The position numbers and the translations under genes are program-made. The notes under the pieces are model-generated. The model had not been told where the DNA came from. It saw only the letters and a program-made list of their open reading frames with translations, and ran no database searches. Positions 1-8,681 of a DNA stretch of 64,000 nucleotides are shown here, one piece after another (the stretch's first letter is position 1; each line of letters opens with the position of its first letter). The DNA is taken from NCBI RefSeq assembly GCF_010682105.1, contig NZ_JAAGWH010000004.1, positions 1 through 64,000 on the forward strand, written 5' to 3'. The DNA comes from Modestobacter muralis. GTDB taxonomy: Bacteria > Actinomycetota > Actinomycetes > Mycobacteriales > Geodermatophilaceae.

Positions 1-3000
1 CGGGCTCGGCTCCCGCGGCGGGCTCGGCTCCGGCGGAGGGCTCGGGCTCGGCGGCGGGCTCGGACTCGGACTCGGGCTCGACATGGGGCTCGGCCTGGAC
101 GGCCGACGGGGCATCGCTGGGGGACGGGACCTCCGCGACCGGCACGATGACGGGGTCGGGCTGGCCGACCGGCTCGGGGTCGAGGGCGGTGGCGTTCAGG
201 AAGGCGGCGGGCTCCGGAGAGGCGGCAGGCTCCACGAGGGTGGCGGGCGCCGCGACGGGCTCCGGCGCTGCCTCGGGCTCGGCGGCGTGCTTCGCCCGGC
301 GCTCGACGCGCCGCGGCTCCTGGGGGGCCTCCGCCTCGGTGACGATCGGTGCCCCGATGACGGGCTCGGGTGCGACGACTGCCTCGGCGTGATCCGCCTC
401 GACCACGGCGTCGGACTCGGCGGCTGCCTCGTGCTGCCCGACCGGCGCAGGGTCGACGACGGGCGCAGGGTCGACGACGGGCGCGGGGTCGACGACCGGC
501 GCCGGCTCCCAGGAGGTGGCGGGGTCGACGACCGGCTCGGGGGCGGCCGGGCGCAGCTGGATCACCTCGGCGAGCGAGCCGTCCCAGGGACGGTCCTCCG
601 CGAGGGACGGCGTCACCCGCGGCAGGACGTGCGCCGGCCACGCCCCGGAGACCGGCTCCGGCGCCGGTTCGGACTGCGCGTCGGGCTCCGCGGTCACGCG
701 CTCCGGCTCGACCTCGGGCTCGGGCAGCACCTCGACGTCCGGCTCGACCTCCGGCTCGGGCAGCGGCTCGGGCAGCGGCTCCGGCTCCGGCTCCGGCTCC
801 GGCTCGGGTTCTGGCGGGGTGGCGGCTGCGACGGCGTCGGCCAGCCGGTCGAGCACGCCCTGCCGGTCGGCCAGCCAGGTGGGCAGCCAGACCCGCTCGA
901 CGGCCGGCCAGCCCATCAGCTCGCCGAGCACCTCGACCGGCAGGCCGTCCCGGTCACCGACGGTCTCGCGCCGGGCCCAGCTCGGGCCGTCCAGGAGGAC
1001 GGCCAGCACCGGGGAGTCCGGGGCGGAGGCCGGGGCGACGGTGAGGTCGATGCGGAAGTCCGACAGCCCGACGTCGGTGTGCACGGCGAGCCCACGGGCG
1101 CGCAGCTCGGCGGCGACGTCGTCCCGGTGCCGGTCCTCGACCGCGACCCGGTGGGCGGTGCCCGGCAGCGCGGCCGGGCCGTGGGCGGCCAGGTCGAGGT
1201 AGGCGCGCAGGTGCTTGACCCCCAGCGACGGGGTCTCCTCGGCACGGAGCTGCTCAGGGGTGAAGGAGCTGAACACCACCACCTGGTGCCGGGCCCGGGT
1301 GACGGCCACGTTGAGCCGCCGCTCCCCGCCGCGGCGGTTCAGCGGGCCGAAGTTCAGCGGCAGCCGACCGGCGGCGTCCGGGCTGAAGCCGGTGGAGAAC
1401 AGCACGACGTCCCGCTCGTCGCCCTGCACGTTCTCCAGGTTCTTGACGAACAGGCCTTCGCCGTCGGTGCGGTCGAGTGCGCCGGCGACGCGCTCGTCGC
1501 CGGAGTCGCGCAGCAGCTCCTCGATCAGGGTCCGCTGCGCGGCGTTGAAGGTGACCACCCCGATCGAGGGCACCACCGGCAGGCCGATCGAGGGCACCGG
1601 CGGGCGGGCGAGGGCGAACCGGTGCAGCACCTCGTCGACCACCGCCTGCGCCTCGACCGGGTTGGTGCGCAGGCCCGGGCCCGACCGCAGGAACGTGCCG
1701 GGCACCCGCACCAGGGAGATCCCGCGCCCGCCGGCGGCCGCGGACCGGCGGTCGTGCGACGGCGCGGGGGAGGTGCTCCGGCCGTGCGCCGGGGTGGGGA
1801 AGGTCGACAGCCGGCCGTCGTAGTACTGGGCGTTGCTGAAGGCGATCAGCGTCTCGTCCTGGCTGCGGTAGTGCCACGACAGCCACCGTCGGGGCACGCC
1901 GGCCCGCACGCAGGCGGCCAGGATGCTCTCCTCGTCGGCGTCGCCGGCACCGTCGGTGTCGGCGCCCCTGGTGTCGCCGACCGAGCTCGGCGGCAACTGC
2001 CGGCTGTCGCCGACCACGACCGCGGCCCGCGCCCGGCCCAGTGCGCCGATCGCGTCCGCGGCCCGGATCTGGCTGGCCTCGTCGAACACGACCAGGTCGA
2101 ACAGGTCCGCGGTGGCGGGTAGGAACCGGGCCACCGTGTCCGGGCTGACCAGCACGCAGGGCATCAGCGCGGTGATCAGCTCGCCGTGGGCGGCCAGCAG
2201 CCCGCGCACGCCCAGCGCGCGGCGCTGCTGGGCCAGCTCGACCTTGAGCGCACCGACCGGCCCGTCGTCCGCGGTGACGTCGACGGGCCGGGAGGCCAGC
2301 AGCCTGGCCGGCACCGCGGCGGTCAGGTGCGACCGGACGGCGCGTGACGCGGTGGCGAACCGGTCGATGGTCTGCTCGTGCCGGCCGGCCTCGAACTCGT
2401 CCAGCCCGGTCGACGCGCGCCGCTCGGCCACCGTGGCCTCGGCCAGCCCGCGGTCGAAGGCGTGGACGGCGTCCTCGGCCCGCACCAGACCGTGCCGCAG
2501 CAGCGTGCGCGCCTCGGTGAGCCCGGCCAGCCGCAGCGGCTCGAGGGTGTCGAGCAGGCTGACCCACCGCCGCAGCGACAGCGGGTGCACGTACTCCACA
2601 CCGCGCTCGGGGCGGGTCATCGCCCAGCGCAGCACCAGGCCCTCGTCCCCGGTCCAGGCGGCGAGCAGCGCGGGGGTGCTGGAGCAGACCGCCAGCAGGT
2701 GCGTGACGGCGTCCCGCAGCCGGGCGACCGGGTCGGCGGCAGCGGCGTCGGCGAGCGGGCCGGCGGCCAGGGCGCGGCGCAGCGCGCGGGCCAGCCGCGA
2801 GTCACCGGCCACGGCTGCCGCGGCGCGCCGCAGCCAGCGCACCTCGGCGTCGACCAGGAACCGCCCGGAGTCCAGGAACGGGTTCCAGTCGACGGGCACC
2901 TGCAGGCCGGGGATGCCCGCGGCGCGGGCACCGAGGGAGTGCACCGCGGCCTGCACCCGGCGCAGCTCGGCGAGCAGGTCGACGACGTCACCGGGCCGCA

Positions 3001-6000
3001 CCGAGGCGCCGGGCTGCAGCACCGGGGTGAGCCGGTCGCGCACCGAGGCCAGCTTGCCGCGGCGGGCCAGCCAGCCGGTGTCGGCGGCGGCACCGGCTTC
3101 CTCGCTCAGCTCGGCCAGCGGCAGCTCCAGGGCCTCGGGGGTGACGACGTCCCACGCCGGGTGCGGCGCGGCCACGAGGGCGGCGATCTGGGCGGCGACG
3201 TCCTCGGTGGCGGCGTGCCAGCGGGCCGAGCGCACCTCGTCCAGCACCCCCAGCCCGATCCGTGGACCGGTGAGCAGGTGGACCAGGGTGTCGAGGTCCT
3301 CCGCCGTCCCGGCGGCGCGCACGGCGCCGGCCAGCCCACCGTCGGCGGGCAGCTCGCGCACGGCGGCGTCGACGGCGGCGGCGGCCTGCTGGACGGCGGT
3401 GATGTCCAGCTCGATCGTGTCGATGAAACCCCAGGCGTGCGTCGACGAGGGGCGGGCCAGGCCGGCGATCTCCGGCAGCAGCGCCAGCGCCCGGCGCACC
3501 GCGGTGACGACGTCGGCGTCGGCGCGGGCGGCGAAGGACCCGGTCACCGGCAGGGGCGGGGTGCGGGGGTCGGCGGCCAGCGCGTCGGTGTGCGCCGAGT
3601 ACAGCGACGTCCCGGCCGGGTTGGGTGCGTGCAGCAGCTCGGCGTAGTGCTCCAGGCTGGCGGTGGCCGACCGCAGCTCCTCGGCGTCGCGGGCCAGCCC
3701 CGGCTCGTCGAGGGAGACGGCGTGCTCGAGCGCGGCCCGCACCTGCGCCCGGACGACGGCCGGCCGGGCACCCCGGTCGTGCAGGTCGAGGGTGAACTGG
3801 CCCATGCCCACGGCGTCCAGCCGGCGGGACACGACGTCCAGGGCGGCCCGCTTCTCGGCCACGAAGAGCACCCGCTTCCCCTCGGCCGCGGCCCGGGTCA
3901 GCAGGTTGGCGATGGTCTGCGACTTGCCGGTGCCCGGGGCGCCCTCGAGGACGAAGCTGCGCCCGGCCAGGGCCTCGGCCACGGCCCGCAGCTGCGAGGC
4001 GTCGGCGGGCAGCGGGCAGCGGGCGGCGAGCTCGTCGAGGTCGACGGCGTCCGCGGTGTCGGGGGCCGGGTCGGCGAAGGGGGTGTCGGGCCGCTCGACC
4101 AGGTGGGCGACCAGCGGGCTGGTGGCCAGCACGGGCCAGTGCCGGGTCAGGTCGTGCCACATCCGCGTCGTCGAGAACGGCAGGACGGCGAGGTCGGCGG
4201 TGGCCTCGACGCGCCAGGGGAGCCCGGCGGCGGTGACCGCCTCCTGCATCGCCCGCAGTGCGGTGGCCAGCTCCAGGCCACGGCCGTCGGCGGGGGCGGC
4301 CATGCCGGGGACCGTCAGCCCGCGAGTCCGGGCGAGCTTCTCCAGCAGGCACGAGTTGGGGGTGCCGGCACCCGACTCGTCGAGGGTGAGCCGGAAGACG
4401 CCGCCGGGGGCGGGGGTCAGCTCGACCGGGACGAGGACCAGCGGCGAGCGCAGCGGGCGGCCCTCGGACTCCCAGTGCAGGCTGCCCAGCGCCAGGTGCA
4501 GGTTGTTCGCGCCGGTCTCCTCCAGACCGGTGCGCGCCCGGTGGGCCAGGGCGCGCAGCCGCGGCAGGTAGGCCGCGCGCGGCACCTCCACGTGCACCGA
4601 CCGCTGACGGGTGAGCAGCTCGGTGAGCACCTGCGGGGGCAGCTCGGTGGCCAGCCGGAGCCCGCGCTCGCGGTCGGCGTCGTCGAGCTGGTCACCGGGC
4701 AGCAGGGTCAGCGTCGACCCGGTGGCGACGATGTCCTCCAGCACGGTCAGCGCGTCGCCGGGCACGGTGAGCGGCACGCCCGCCCGCTCGACGTTGTTGA
4801 CCAGGCGGTTGCGGGCGCTGAGGTCCAGCAGCGCGTTCGCCCACTGCTGCACCCGGGCCGGCGGCGGGGCCGTGGCGGTGGCAGGGGGGTCGGGCAGCAC
4901 CTCGACGGCGACCGGCTCGGGCTCGGTGGCGGTCTCCGGCTCGGCCTCGGGCTCGACCGGCGCGGGCTCGTCCACGGCCGGCGACGACAGCAGCAGCGGC
5001 TGCACGCCCTGCTCGCGGGCGCGGGCGAGGTCGGTGACCCCCAGGACCCGGGCCCGGTCGCCGGTCAGCCAGGCGCGGTAGGCCGGCCCGTGCAGGTCGG
5101 CGCTGGTGTTGCCGCGGTCGGTGAGCAGCCGGGTCTCGACCAGGCCGATCGCCCCCGCGTCGACCTCGGCCACCAGCGCGGTGACGTCGGTGGTGGCGGC
5201 GTCCTCGGCGCTGCGGTCCTCCCGCCAGTAGCCGAGGAAGGCGTGCCCCTCGACGACCCACAGCAGGGGCCGGAGGCCGGCCCGCTCGCAGGCCGCCGCC
5301 AGGGTGACGACGGTGTCCAGGCCGGTGCCGGCCTGACCGTCGAGGACCTCGCCGGGGGTGCGCACCCGCTGCCCGGCGTCGACCCGGCCCTCGGGGGGCT
5401 CCTCGGCCCGGATCCCGCGGCGGCGCATCGCCCAGGTGAGCGCCTCGACCACCTCGTCGACCCGCTCCGAGCCCTCGATGTAGCCGGGCATGCTCGGGCT
5501 GTCGGTGCCCTCCAGCAGCAGCTGGGCGGCCTCGGCGAGCAGTGCGGTGACCGCCGGGTCCTCGGGCTGGACGTGTGCGGCCAGCAGTGACAGGGCCAGC
5601 GGCAGGGGAGTGGGCGCCCACTGCGCGGCGGGGAGCACGTGCACCGGTACGCGGCGCTCGGCCAGCAGCGTCCCCCCGGCGTCCAGCTGGACCCGCACCC
5701 AGGCCAGCGAGGGGGCCGTGGTGGCCCGCATGACCGCCGGGTCCAGCGCCAGGCGGACGTCCCGGACGACGGTCGCGGCGCCGGCGTGCAGGTCGACGAC
5801 CAGCTCGGCCGGGGACCCGACGGGCCCGTCGGCGTCCTGGACGGCGAGCCGCAGTCGCGCGCCGGGGAGGTCGGCGGTGCTGGTCAGCACGAGTCGGGAG
5901 ACGACCGGCGCGCCGGAGGCGGCGAGGGCGGCGGTGAGTGCGGGGGCGACGGTGAGGTCCAGTCCGACCGTCACCGACGGCGAGGGCACGGCGCCCCCGG

Positions 6001-6031
6001 AGTTCGGCTGGCGGTCAGCGACGTTCCCCAT
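1..6031 (-). CDS. DUF4011-type superfamily 1 helicase, C-terminus cut by window edge
   Basis: The reading frame is open from the ATG at 6031 to the left edge, more than 2000 residues. Residues 1-330 form a non-helicase N-terminal region. After an acidic Pro/Glu linker comes the DUF4011 start (ALLDLSARNRLVN). Walker A GAPGTGKS lies near residues 697-704, Walker B FDEASQ near 1316, the HYRS motif near 1390 and motif VI VAVTRAR near 1575. A restriction-endonuclease-like segment with VWLPTWL follows, then a tail from about residue 1720 made almost wholly of Pro, Glu, Val, Ala and Asp. The family is a set of large ATP-dependent helicase/nuclease proteins thought to act in DNA processing or defence. 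The specific role is unknown. It is monocistronic here, with 374 bases upstream. Its true stop lies outside the window. Confidence 0.88.
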   Translation of the reverse strand, partial: MGNVADRQPNSGGAVPSPSVTVGLDLTVAPALTAALAASGAPVVSRLVLTSTADLPGARLRLAVQDADGPVGSPAELVVDLHAGAATVVRDVRLALDPAVMRATTAPSLAWVRVQLDAGGTLLAERRVPVHVLPAAQWAPTPLPLALSLLAAHVQPEDPAVTALLAEAAQLLLEGTDSPSMPGYIEGSERVDEVVEALTWAMRRRGIRAEEPPEGRVDAGQRVRTPGEVLDGQAGTGLDTVVTLAAACERAGLRPLLWVVEGHAFLGYWREDRSAEDAATTDVTALVAEVDAGAIGLVETRLLTDRGNTSADLHGPAYRAWLTGDRARVLGVTDLARAREQGVQPLLLSSPAVDEPAPVEPEAEPETATEPEPVAVEVLPDPPATATAPPPARVQQWANALLDLSARNRLVNNVERAGVPLTVPGDALTVLEDIVATGSTLTLLPGDQLDDADRERGLRLATELPPQVLTELLTRQRSVHVEVPRAAYLPRLRALAHRARTGLEETGANNLHLALGSLHWESEGRPLRSPLVLVPVELTPAPGGVFRLTLDESGAGTPNSCLLEKLARTRGLTVPGMAAPADGRGLELATALRAMQEAVTAAGLPWRVEATADLAVLPFSTTRMWHDLTRHWPVLATSPLVAHLVERPDTPFADPAPDTADAVDLDELAARCPLPADASQLRAVAEALAGRSFVLEGAPGTGKSQTIANLLTRAAAEGKRVLFVAEKRAALDVVSRRLDAVGMGQFTLDLHDRGARPAVVRAQVRAALEHAVSLDEPGLARDAEELRSATASLEHYAELLHAPNPAGTSLYSAHTDALAADPRTPPLPVTGSFAARADADVVTAVRRALALLPEIAGLARPSSTHAWGFIDTIELDITAVQQAAAAVDAAVRELPADGGLAGAVRAAGTAEDLDTLVHLLTGPRIGLGVLDEVRSARWHAATEDVAAQIAALVAAPHPAWDVVTPEALELPLAELSEEAGAAADTGWLARRGKLASVRDRLTPVLQPGASVRPGDVVDLLAELRRVQAAVHSLGARAAGIPGLQVPVDWNPFLDSGRFLVDAEVRWLRRAAAAVAGDSRLARALRRALAAGPLADAAAADPVARLRDAVTHLLAVCSSTPALLAAWTGDEGLVLRWAMTRPERGVEYVHPLSLRRWVSLLDTLEPLRLAGLTEARTLLRHGLVRAEDAVHAFDRGLAEATVAERRASTGLDEFEAGRHEQTIDRFATASRAVRSHLTAAVPARLLASRPVDVTADDGPVGALKVELAQQRRALGVRGLLAAHGELITALMPCVLVSPDTVARFLPATADLFDLVVFDEASQIRAADAIGALGRARAAVVVGDSRQLPPSSVGDTRGADTDGAGDADEESILAACVRAGVPRRWLSWHYRSQDETLIAFSNAQYYDGRLSTFPTPAHGRSTSPAPSHDRRSAAAGGRGISLVRVPGTFLRSGPGLRTNPVEAQAVVDEVLHRFALARPPVPSIGLPVVPSIGVVTFNAAQRTLIEELLRDSGDERVAGALDRTDGEGLFVKNLENVQGDERDVVLFSTGFSPDAAGRLPLNFGPLNRRGGERRLNVAVTRARHQVVVFSSFTPEQLRAEETPSLGVKHLRAYLDLAAHGPAALPGTAHRVAVEDRHRDDVAAELRARGLAVHTDVGLSDFRIDLTVAPASAPDSPVLAVLLDGPSWARRETVGDRDGLPVEVLGELMGWPAVERVWLPTWLADRQGVLDRLADAVAAATPPEPEPEPEPEPEPLPEPLPEPEVEPDVEVLPEPEVEPERVTAEPDAQSEPAPEPVSGAWPAHVLPRVTPSLAEDRPWDGSLAEVIQLRPAAPEPVVDPATSWEPAPVVDPAPVVDPAPVVDPAPVGQHEAAAESDAVVEADHAEAVVAPEPVIGAPIVTEAEAPQEPRRVERRAKHAAEPEAAPEPVAAPATLVEPAASPEPAAFLNATALDPEPVGQPDPVIVPVAEVPSPSDAPSAVQAEPHVEPESESEPAAEPEPSAGAEPAAGAEP
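450..503 (-). repeat. Three tandem 18-base coding repeats in the helicase tail
   Basis: Three consecutive 18-base units (450-467, 468-485, 486-503) differ by one or two bases, and a further partial copy lies near 521-538. On the minus strand each unit encodes a six-residue Ala-Pro-Val-Val-Asp-Pro repeat. A second simple repeat, alternating Pro and Glu codons, covers roughly 740-815. These give the helicase a disordered, acidic, proline-rich C-terminal tail. Confidence 0.8.
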
Positions 6032-6405
6032 GCGTTCTGTCTACCCGGTCGGACGGAACGTTCCCCTACCGACGGGCAGTCGAATGGGACGGATGTGCCC
6101 GGTGGTGCGGGTGTGGTGGGCCGGCGGGGTCGTCGGACGGGGCGCAGGTACCGGTGGGCGCCGGGCCGGCCGAGAGGTGAGCGCCCAGGTCAGCGGGCCG
6201 TTCGTCACCCGCAGTGACCTCGTCGGCGGTCCGGAGGAGGAGGTCGGGCGCCGGACGCAGGACGGGGCGGTGAGCGCTGGTGCGCTCACCGCCCCGTCCG
6301 GGCGTCCAGGTGCGTCGGCGCCGCCGGGGCGGGCCGGGTCACAGCTGCACCGCCGTCGCCGTCCTTCCCCCTGGTCGACGACGACGGTGCAGGCATGTGG
6401 GGTGA
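6032..6405. other. Gene-free 374-base stretch
   Basis: This separates the helicase start from the stop of the next minus-strand gene. It must hold the helicase promoter and the terminator described at 6260-6299. I see no convincing ORF in it, and no clear -35/-10 pair. Confidence 0.6.
6260..6299 (-). terminator. Perfect 18-bp hairpin, likely terminator
   Basis: Two 18-base arms (6260-6277 and 6282-6299) are perfect inverted copies around a TGGT loop. It lies about 107 bases past the stop of the 6406-7077 membrane protein gene. There is no U-tract, which is usual for high-GC actinobacterial terminators. Confidence 0.65.
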
Positions 6406-7077
6406 TCAGGCGGCGTTGAAGCCGGCCCGGTCGACCTTGCGGTGGAAGCGCTCGCCGAGCTTGCCGCCGATGATGGCGCCGAGCAGGGTGACCAGCAGGA
6501 CCGCGACCAGGGCGATGATGCCGGCGGTGGTGGCCGTGCCCTCGTTGATCGGGATGCGGGGGAGGTTGAGCTGGGAGAGCACGTTGTACTTCGCGCCGGC
6601 CACGGCGGCCAGGATCGCCAGGGCGATGACCACGAGCAGGCCGATCACCCACACGGCGACACCCTGACGGAGGCCGTCGAAGCGGGACATGCGGCCGGCG
6701 ACGTAGCCGCCGGCGAGGTAGGCCAGGAACAGCACGACCAGCAGCGCGATGCCGCCGCCGATGCCGATGCCGCTGGCGTTGGAGGTGGCCTCCTGGGCCG
6801 AGGGCACGCCCTGGGTGAGGCCGATGGCCACGCCGGCGGCGGAGATGAGCGCGATCAGCAGGACGGCGAGGCCGTTGGCGGACAGCCAGCCGAAGAAGGC
6901 AGCTCCCCACTTGATGCCACCGAAACGCTCGTGCTGGGCGTCCACGGCGTCGCGGGCGGCGCCCTTGCTGGCGCGAGCGCCGTTGCCGGCCTTGGCCGCC
7001 GCGTTGTTGCGGAAGCTCGTCGTCCGGTCGCTGGTCGAGGTGGTGGAGTCGTTCGGGTCGTGCGCGGCGGTGCTCAT
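6406..7077 (-). CDS. YrzE/TIGR04086-like small membrane protein
   Basis: The 223-residue product has a soluble, Ala/Asn/Asp-rich N-terminus of about 55 residues and then four hydrophobic segments (near 58-78, 93-117, 137-160 and 180-205), ending in a basic amphipathic tail. The GYVAGRM stretch after the second helix and the overall plan resemble TIGR04086-type integral membrane proteins, which have no known function. The ATG at 7077 is chosen because AGGAGG sits seven bases upstream. The frame opens further upstream, but that part is low-complexity and has no ribosome site. A strong palindrome lies in the leader. No enzyme motif is visible. Confidence 0.75.
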   Translation of the reverse strand: MSTAAHDPNDSTTSTSDRTTSFRNNAAAKAGNGARASKGAARDAVDAQHERFGGIKWGAAFFGWLSANGLAVLLIALISAAGVAIGLTQGVPSAQEATSNASGIGIGGGIALLVVLFLAYLAGGYVAGRMSRFDGLRQGVAVWVIGLLVVIALAILAAVAGAKYNVLSQLNLPRIPINEGTATTAGIIALVAVLLVTLLGAIIGGKLGERFHRKVDRAGFNAA

Positions 7078-7096
7078 GCTGTCCTCCTGGGGTGGT

Positions 7097-7138
7097 CGTC
7101 GCGATCGGCGGGCGAGCAGCCGCTCGCCGATCGCGACG
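7097..7138. promoter_or_regulatory. Long palindrome in the leader of the 6406-7077 gene
   Basis: Arms 7097-7114 and 7121-7138 match at 17 of 18 positions around a six-base loop. The element begins 20 bases upstream of the ATG and just before the Shine-Dalgarno sequence, so it could be an operator or a leader hairpin that limits ribosome access. A role as a terminator is unlikely from its place ahead of the gene, but termination of upstream read-through is possible. Confidence 0.5.
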
Positions 7139-7469
7139 AGTTCGGGATGCGGTCGGACGGCAGGGTCGGCCGGCCGACGGCTGGGTGGGCTGAAGTGGGT
7201 GGGAGGCCGTGTGGGCCTCGGTGCGGAGGGCGGCCGCCGGGTCGGTTCTCGTGGCCTGCCGGTCCGCGCGGGCTCGGCGGAGGAGATCGCGGTGGGCGCC
7301 TGCTCTGGGCGCCGGCACACCGGGACGGTCGCGGCCACGGAGGGCGACGAGCCGAGGCCGGTGATCGCGACGGGAGCTCCTGGTGCGAGCCGCGGCAGGA
7401 GCCGCGTCGAGCGGGGGGGAGCCGGGGTTGTCGTGCGGATCGTGCGGGTCGTGCGTGCGCTGGCCGGGT

Positions 7470-7506
7470 CAGCCGGCCGCCGGGCGCGAGGCCCGGCGGC
7501 CGGCTG
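7470..7506 (-). terminator. Perfect 15-bp hairpin
   Basis: Arms 7470-7484 and 7492-7506 are perfect inverted copies with a seven-base loop. It lies 62 bases past the stop of the PRC-barrel gene and is its likely terminator. The rest of 7078-7567 (490 bases) holds no supported gene. Confidence 0.6.
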
Positions 7507-7517
7507 AGCGGCGGGGT

Positions 7518-7560
7518 GGGTCACCGCGAGGGCGACCCGGGGTCACCTGCGCGGTGACCC
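7518..7560 (-). terminator. Second hairpin behind the PRC-barrel gene
   Basis: Arms 7518-7528 and 7550-7560 (11 bases each) are inverted copies, with a smaller nested hairpin at 7541-7559. It sits eight bases past the stop at 7568, so with the 7470-7506 hairpin it may form a tandem terminator. Confidence 0.45.
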
Positions 7561-7567
7561 GGGGAGA

Positions 7568-8476
7568 TCAGCGGCGGTCGTCGCGACCGAGCGCGTCCTT
7601 GGCCTTGTCGGCCAGGCTGCGGCCGTCGTTCGAGTGACCGGCGGTGCCGTGGCCGGTGACGCCGTCACCGTCGACCTCGATCTGCTCCTTGCGGACCGTG
7701 TCGGTCACCGTCTGCTGCTCGGTGACGGTGTCGACGTCCAGGCGCACGCGCTCGACCGGCACGGCCTCCTTGGCGACCACGGGGCGCTCGGCGTGCAGGA
7801 CGACCTCGTGCTCCTCCTCGGAGATGGCGGGGCCGTCGAGGGCGTTGCCGATGTTGGCGTCGGTGATCGGCTCGCGCTCGATCCGGACCTCCTCGTGGGA
7901 GACCGGGACGGTCGTCGTGACGTTCTCGGTGACGACGTACTTGCGGAGGCGGGCGCGGCCGGCCTCGACGGTCTGCGTGCCGACGCGGAGCTGCTCCTCG
8001 GAGCGGGTCATCGCGTTGTCGGTCGTCGGGCCGGAGGTGTCGTGGCCGACGGTGCCGTGGCGGTTGGTGTCGGTGTCGACGCCCGCGGTACCGGCGGCGG
8101 CGTAGCCGGCGGTCTCGGTGCCGGTGGTCCGGGTGGTGTCGGTGTCGTAGCCGGCGGTGCCGGTGCCCACGCCGTAGTAGCGGTAGAGCTCAGCCTCCTC
8201 CTCGGGGGAGAGGTGGCCCTGGTCGGCGTCGACGCGGGGGGCGTCCTTGATCTTGGCCTTCTGGTACGGCACGGCGAGGGTGCCGCCGGAGACGCTGGCG
8301 TCGGTCAGCGGCACGAAGTGCTCCTGGCTGCCGAACAGGCCCATGCTGATGGTCGCCCACTCCGGGCTGCCGGTCTGGTCGTCCAGGTAGACCTGGCCCA
8401 CCTTGCCGAGCTTGTCGCCGTCGCTGTCGACCGCGTTGCCGCCGATGATGGTGTTGATGTCCTGCTGGGTGATCAC
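7568..8476 (-). CDS. PRC-barrel and DUF2382 (YsnF/AvaK) domain protein
   Basis: The 302-residue protein starts with a PRC-barrel (about residues 1-105, opening ITQQDINTIIGG), then a Thr/Gly/Asp-rich linker (about 120-185), then a DUF2382 domain (about 190-275, with LRKYVVTENV and VPVSHEEVRIEREP). This architecture belongs to a family often linked to general stress in actinobacteria and cyanobacteria. Its biochemical role is unknown. The start is GTG at 8476, chosen because GGAGGAG lies five bases upstream and the PRC-barrel begins there. The frame extends upstream without homology. A 17-base palindrome lies 80 bases upstream. The C-terminus is hydrophilic and has no membrane segment. Confidence 0.85.
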   Translation of the reverse strand: MITQQDINTIIGGNAVDSDGDKLGKVGQVYLDDQTGSPEWATISMGLFGSQEHFVPLTDASVSGGTLAVPYQKAKIKDAPRVDADQGHLSPEEEAELYRYYGVGTGTAGYDTDTTRTTGTETAGYAAAGTAGVDTDTNRHGTVGHDTSGPTTDNAMTRSEEQLRVGTQTVEAGRARLRKYVVTENVTTTVPVSHEEVRIEREPITDANIGNALDGPAISEEEHEVVLHAERPVVAKEAVPVERVRLDVDTVTEQQTVTDTVRKEQIEVDGDGVTGHGTAGHSNDGRSLADKAKDALGRDDRR

Positions 8477-8556
8477 AGTGCTCCTCCAGGGGGGATCTGG
8501 GTGGTCTGTGGACGGCAGCTGGTGCTCACCGTCCGACGGACAGCACTGTGCCCGAC

Positions 8557-8573
8557 CGTTTACGGCGTAAACG
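8557..8573. promoter_or_regulatory. 17-base palindrome upstream of the PRC-barrel gene
   Basis: Two 8-base arms (CGTTTACG / CGTAAACG) flank a single central base in an AT-richer patch. It is 80 bases before the GTG start. The GTTT core could be part of a stress sigma factor promoter or the palindrome could be a repressor site. The sequence alone does not decide. Confidence 0.45.
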
Positions 8574-8681
8574 ATCACGAGGTCAGGAATTGTCACCGAT
8601 CGGCGGTGGGCGACCGACCTGGGTGTCAGCCCTCGCGCCGACGACGACACGTCCTGCACGCTGACGCTGAGTCATGTGACC

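Noticed and set aside
36-120. tRNA-like or small RNA fold at the left edge
   Set aside because: The GC-rich repeats fold by chance, and no tRNA features such as GTTCGA arm with CCA end are seen.
450-503. Possible CRISPR-like repeat
   Set aside because: The units are contiguous, coding and without spacers.
83-2122. Long plus-strand ORF of 679 codons
   Set aside because: It lies opposite the helicase frame and its Gly/Arg/Asp-rich product is an artefact of high GC.
2378-5590. Plus-strand ORF of 1070 codons
   Set aside because: Antisense shadow of the same helicase, without any domain.
6032-6405. Short ORFs in the first gene-free stretch
   Set aside because: No start signal and no conserved motif; the hairpin and GC bias explain them.
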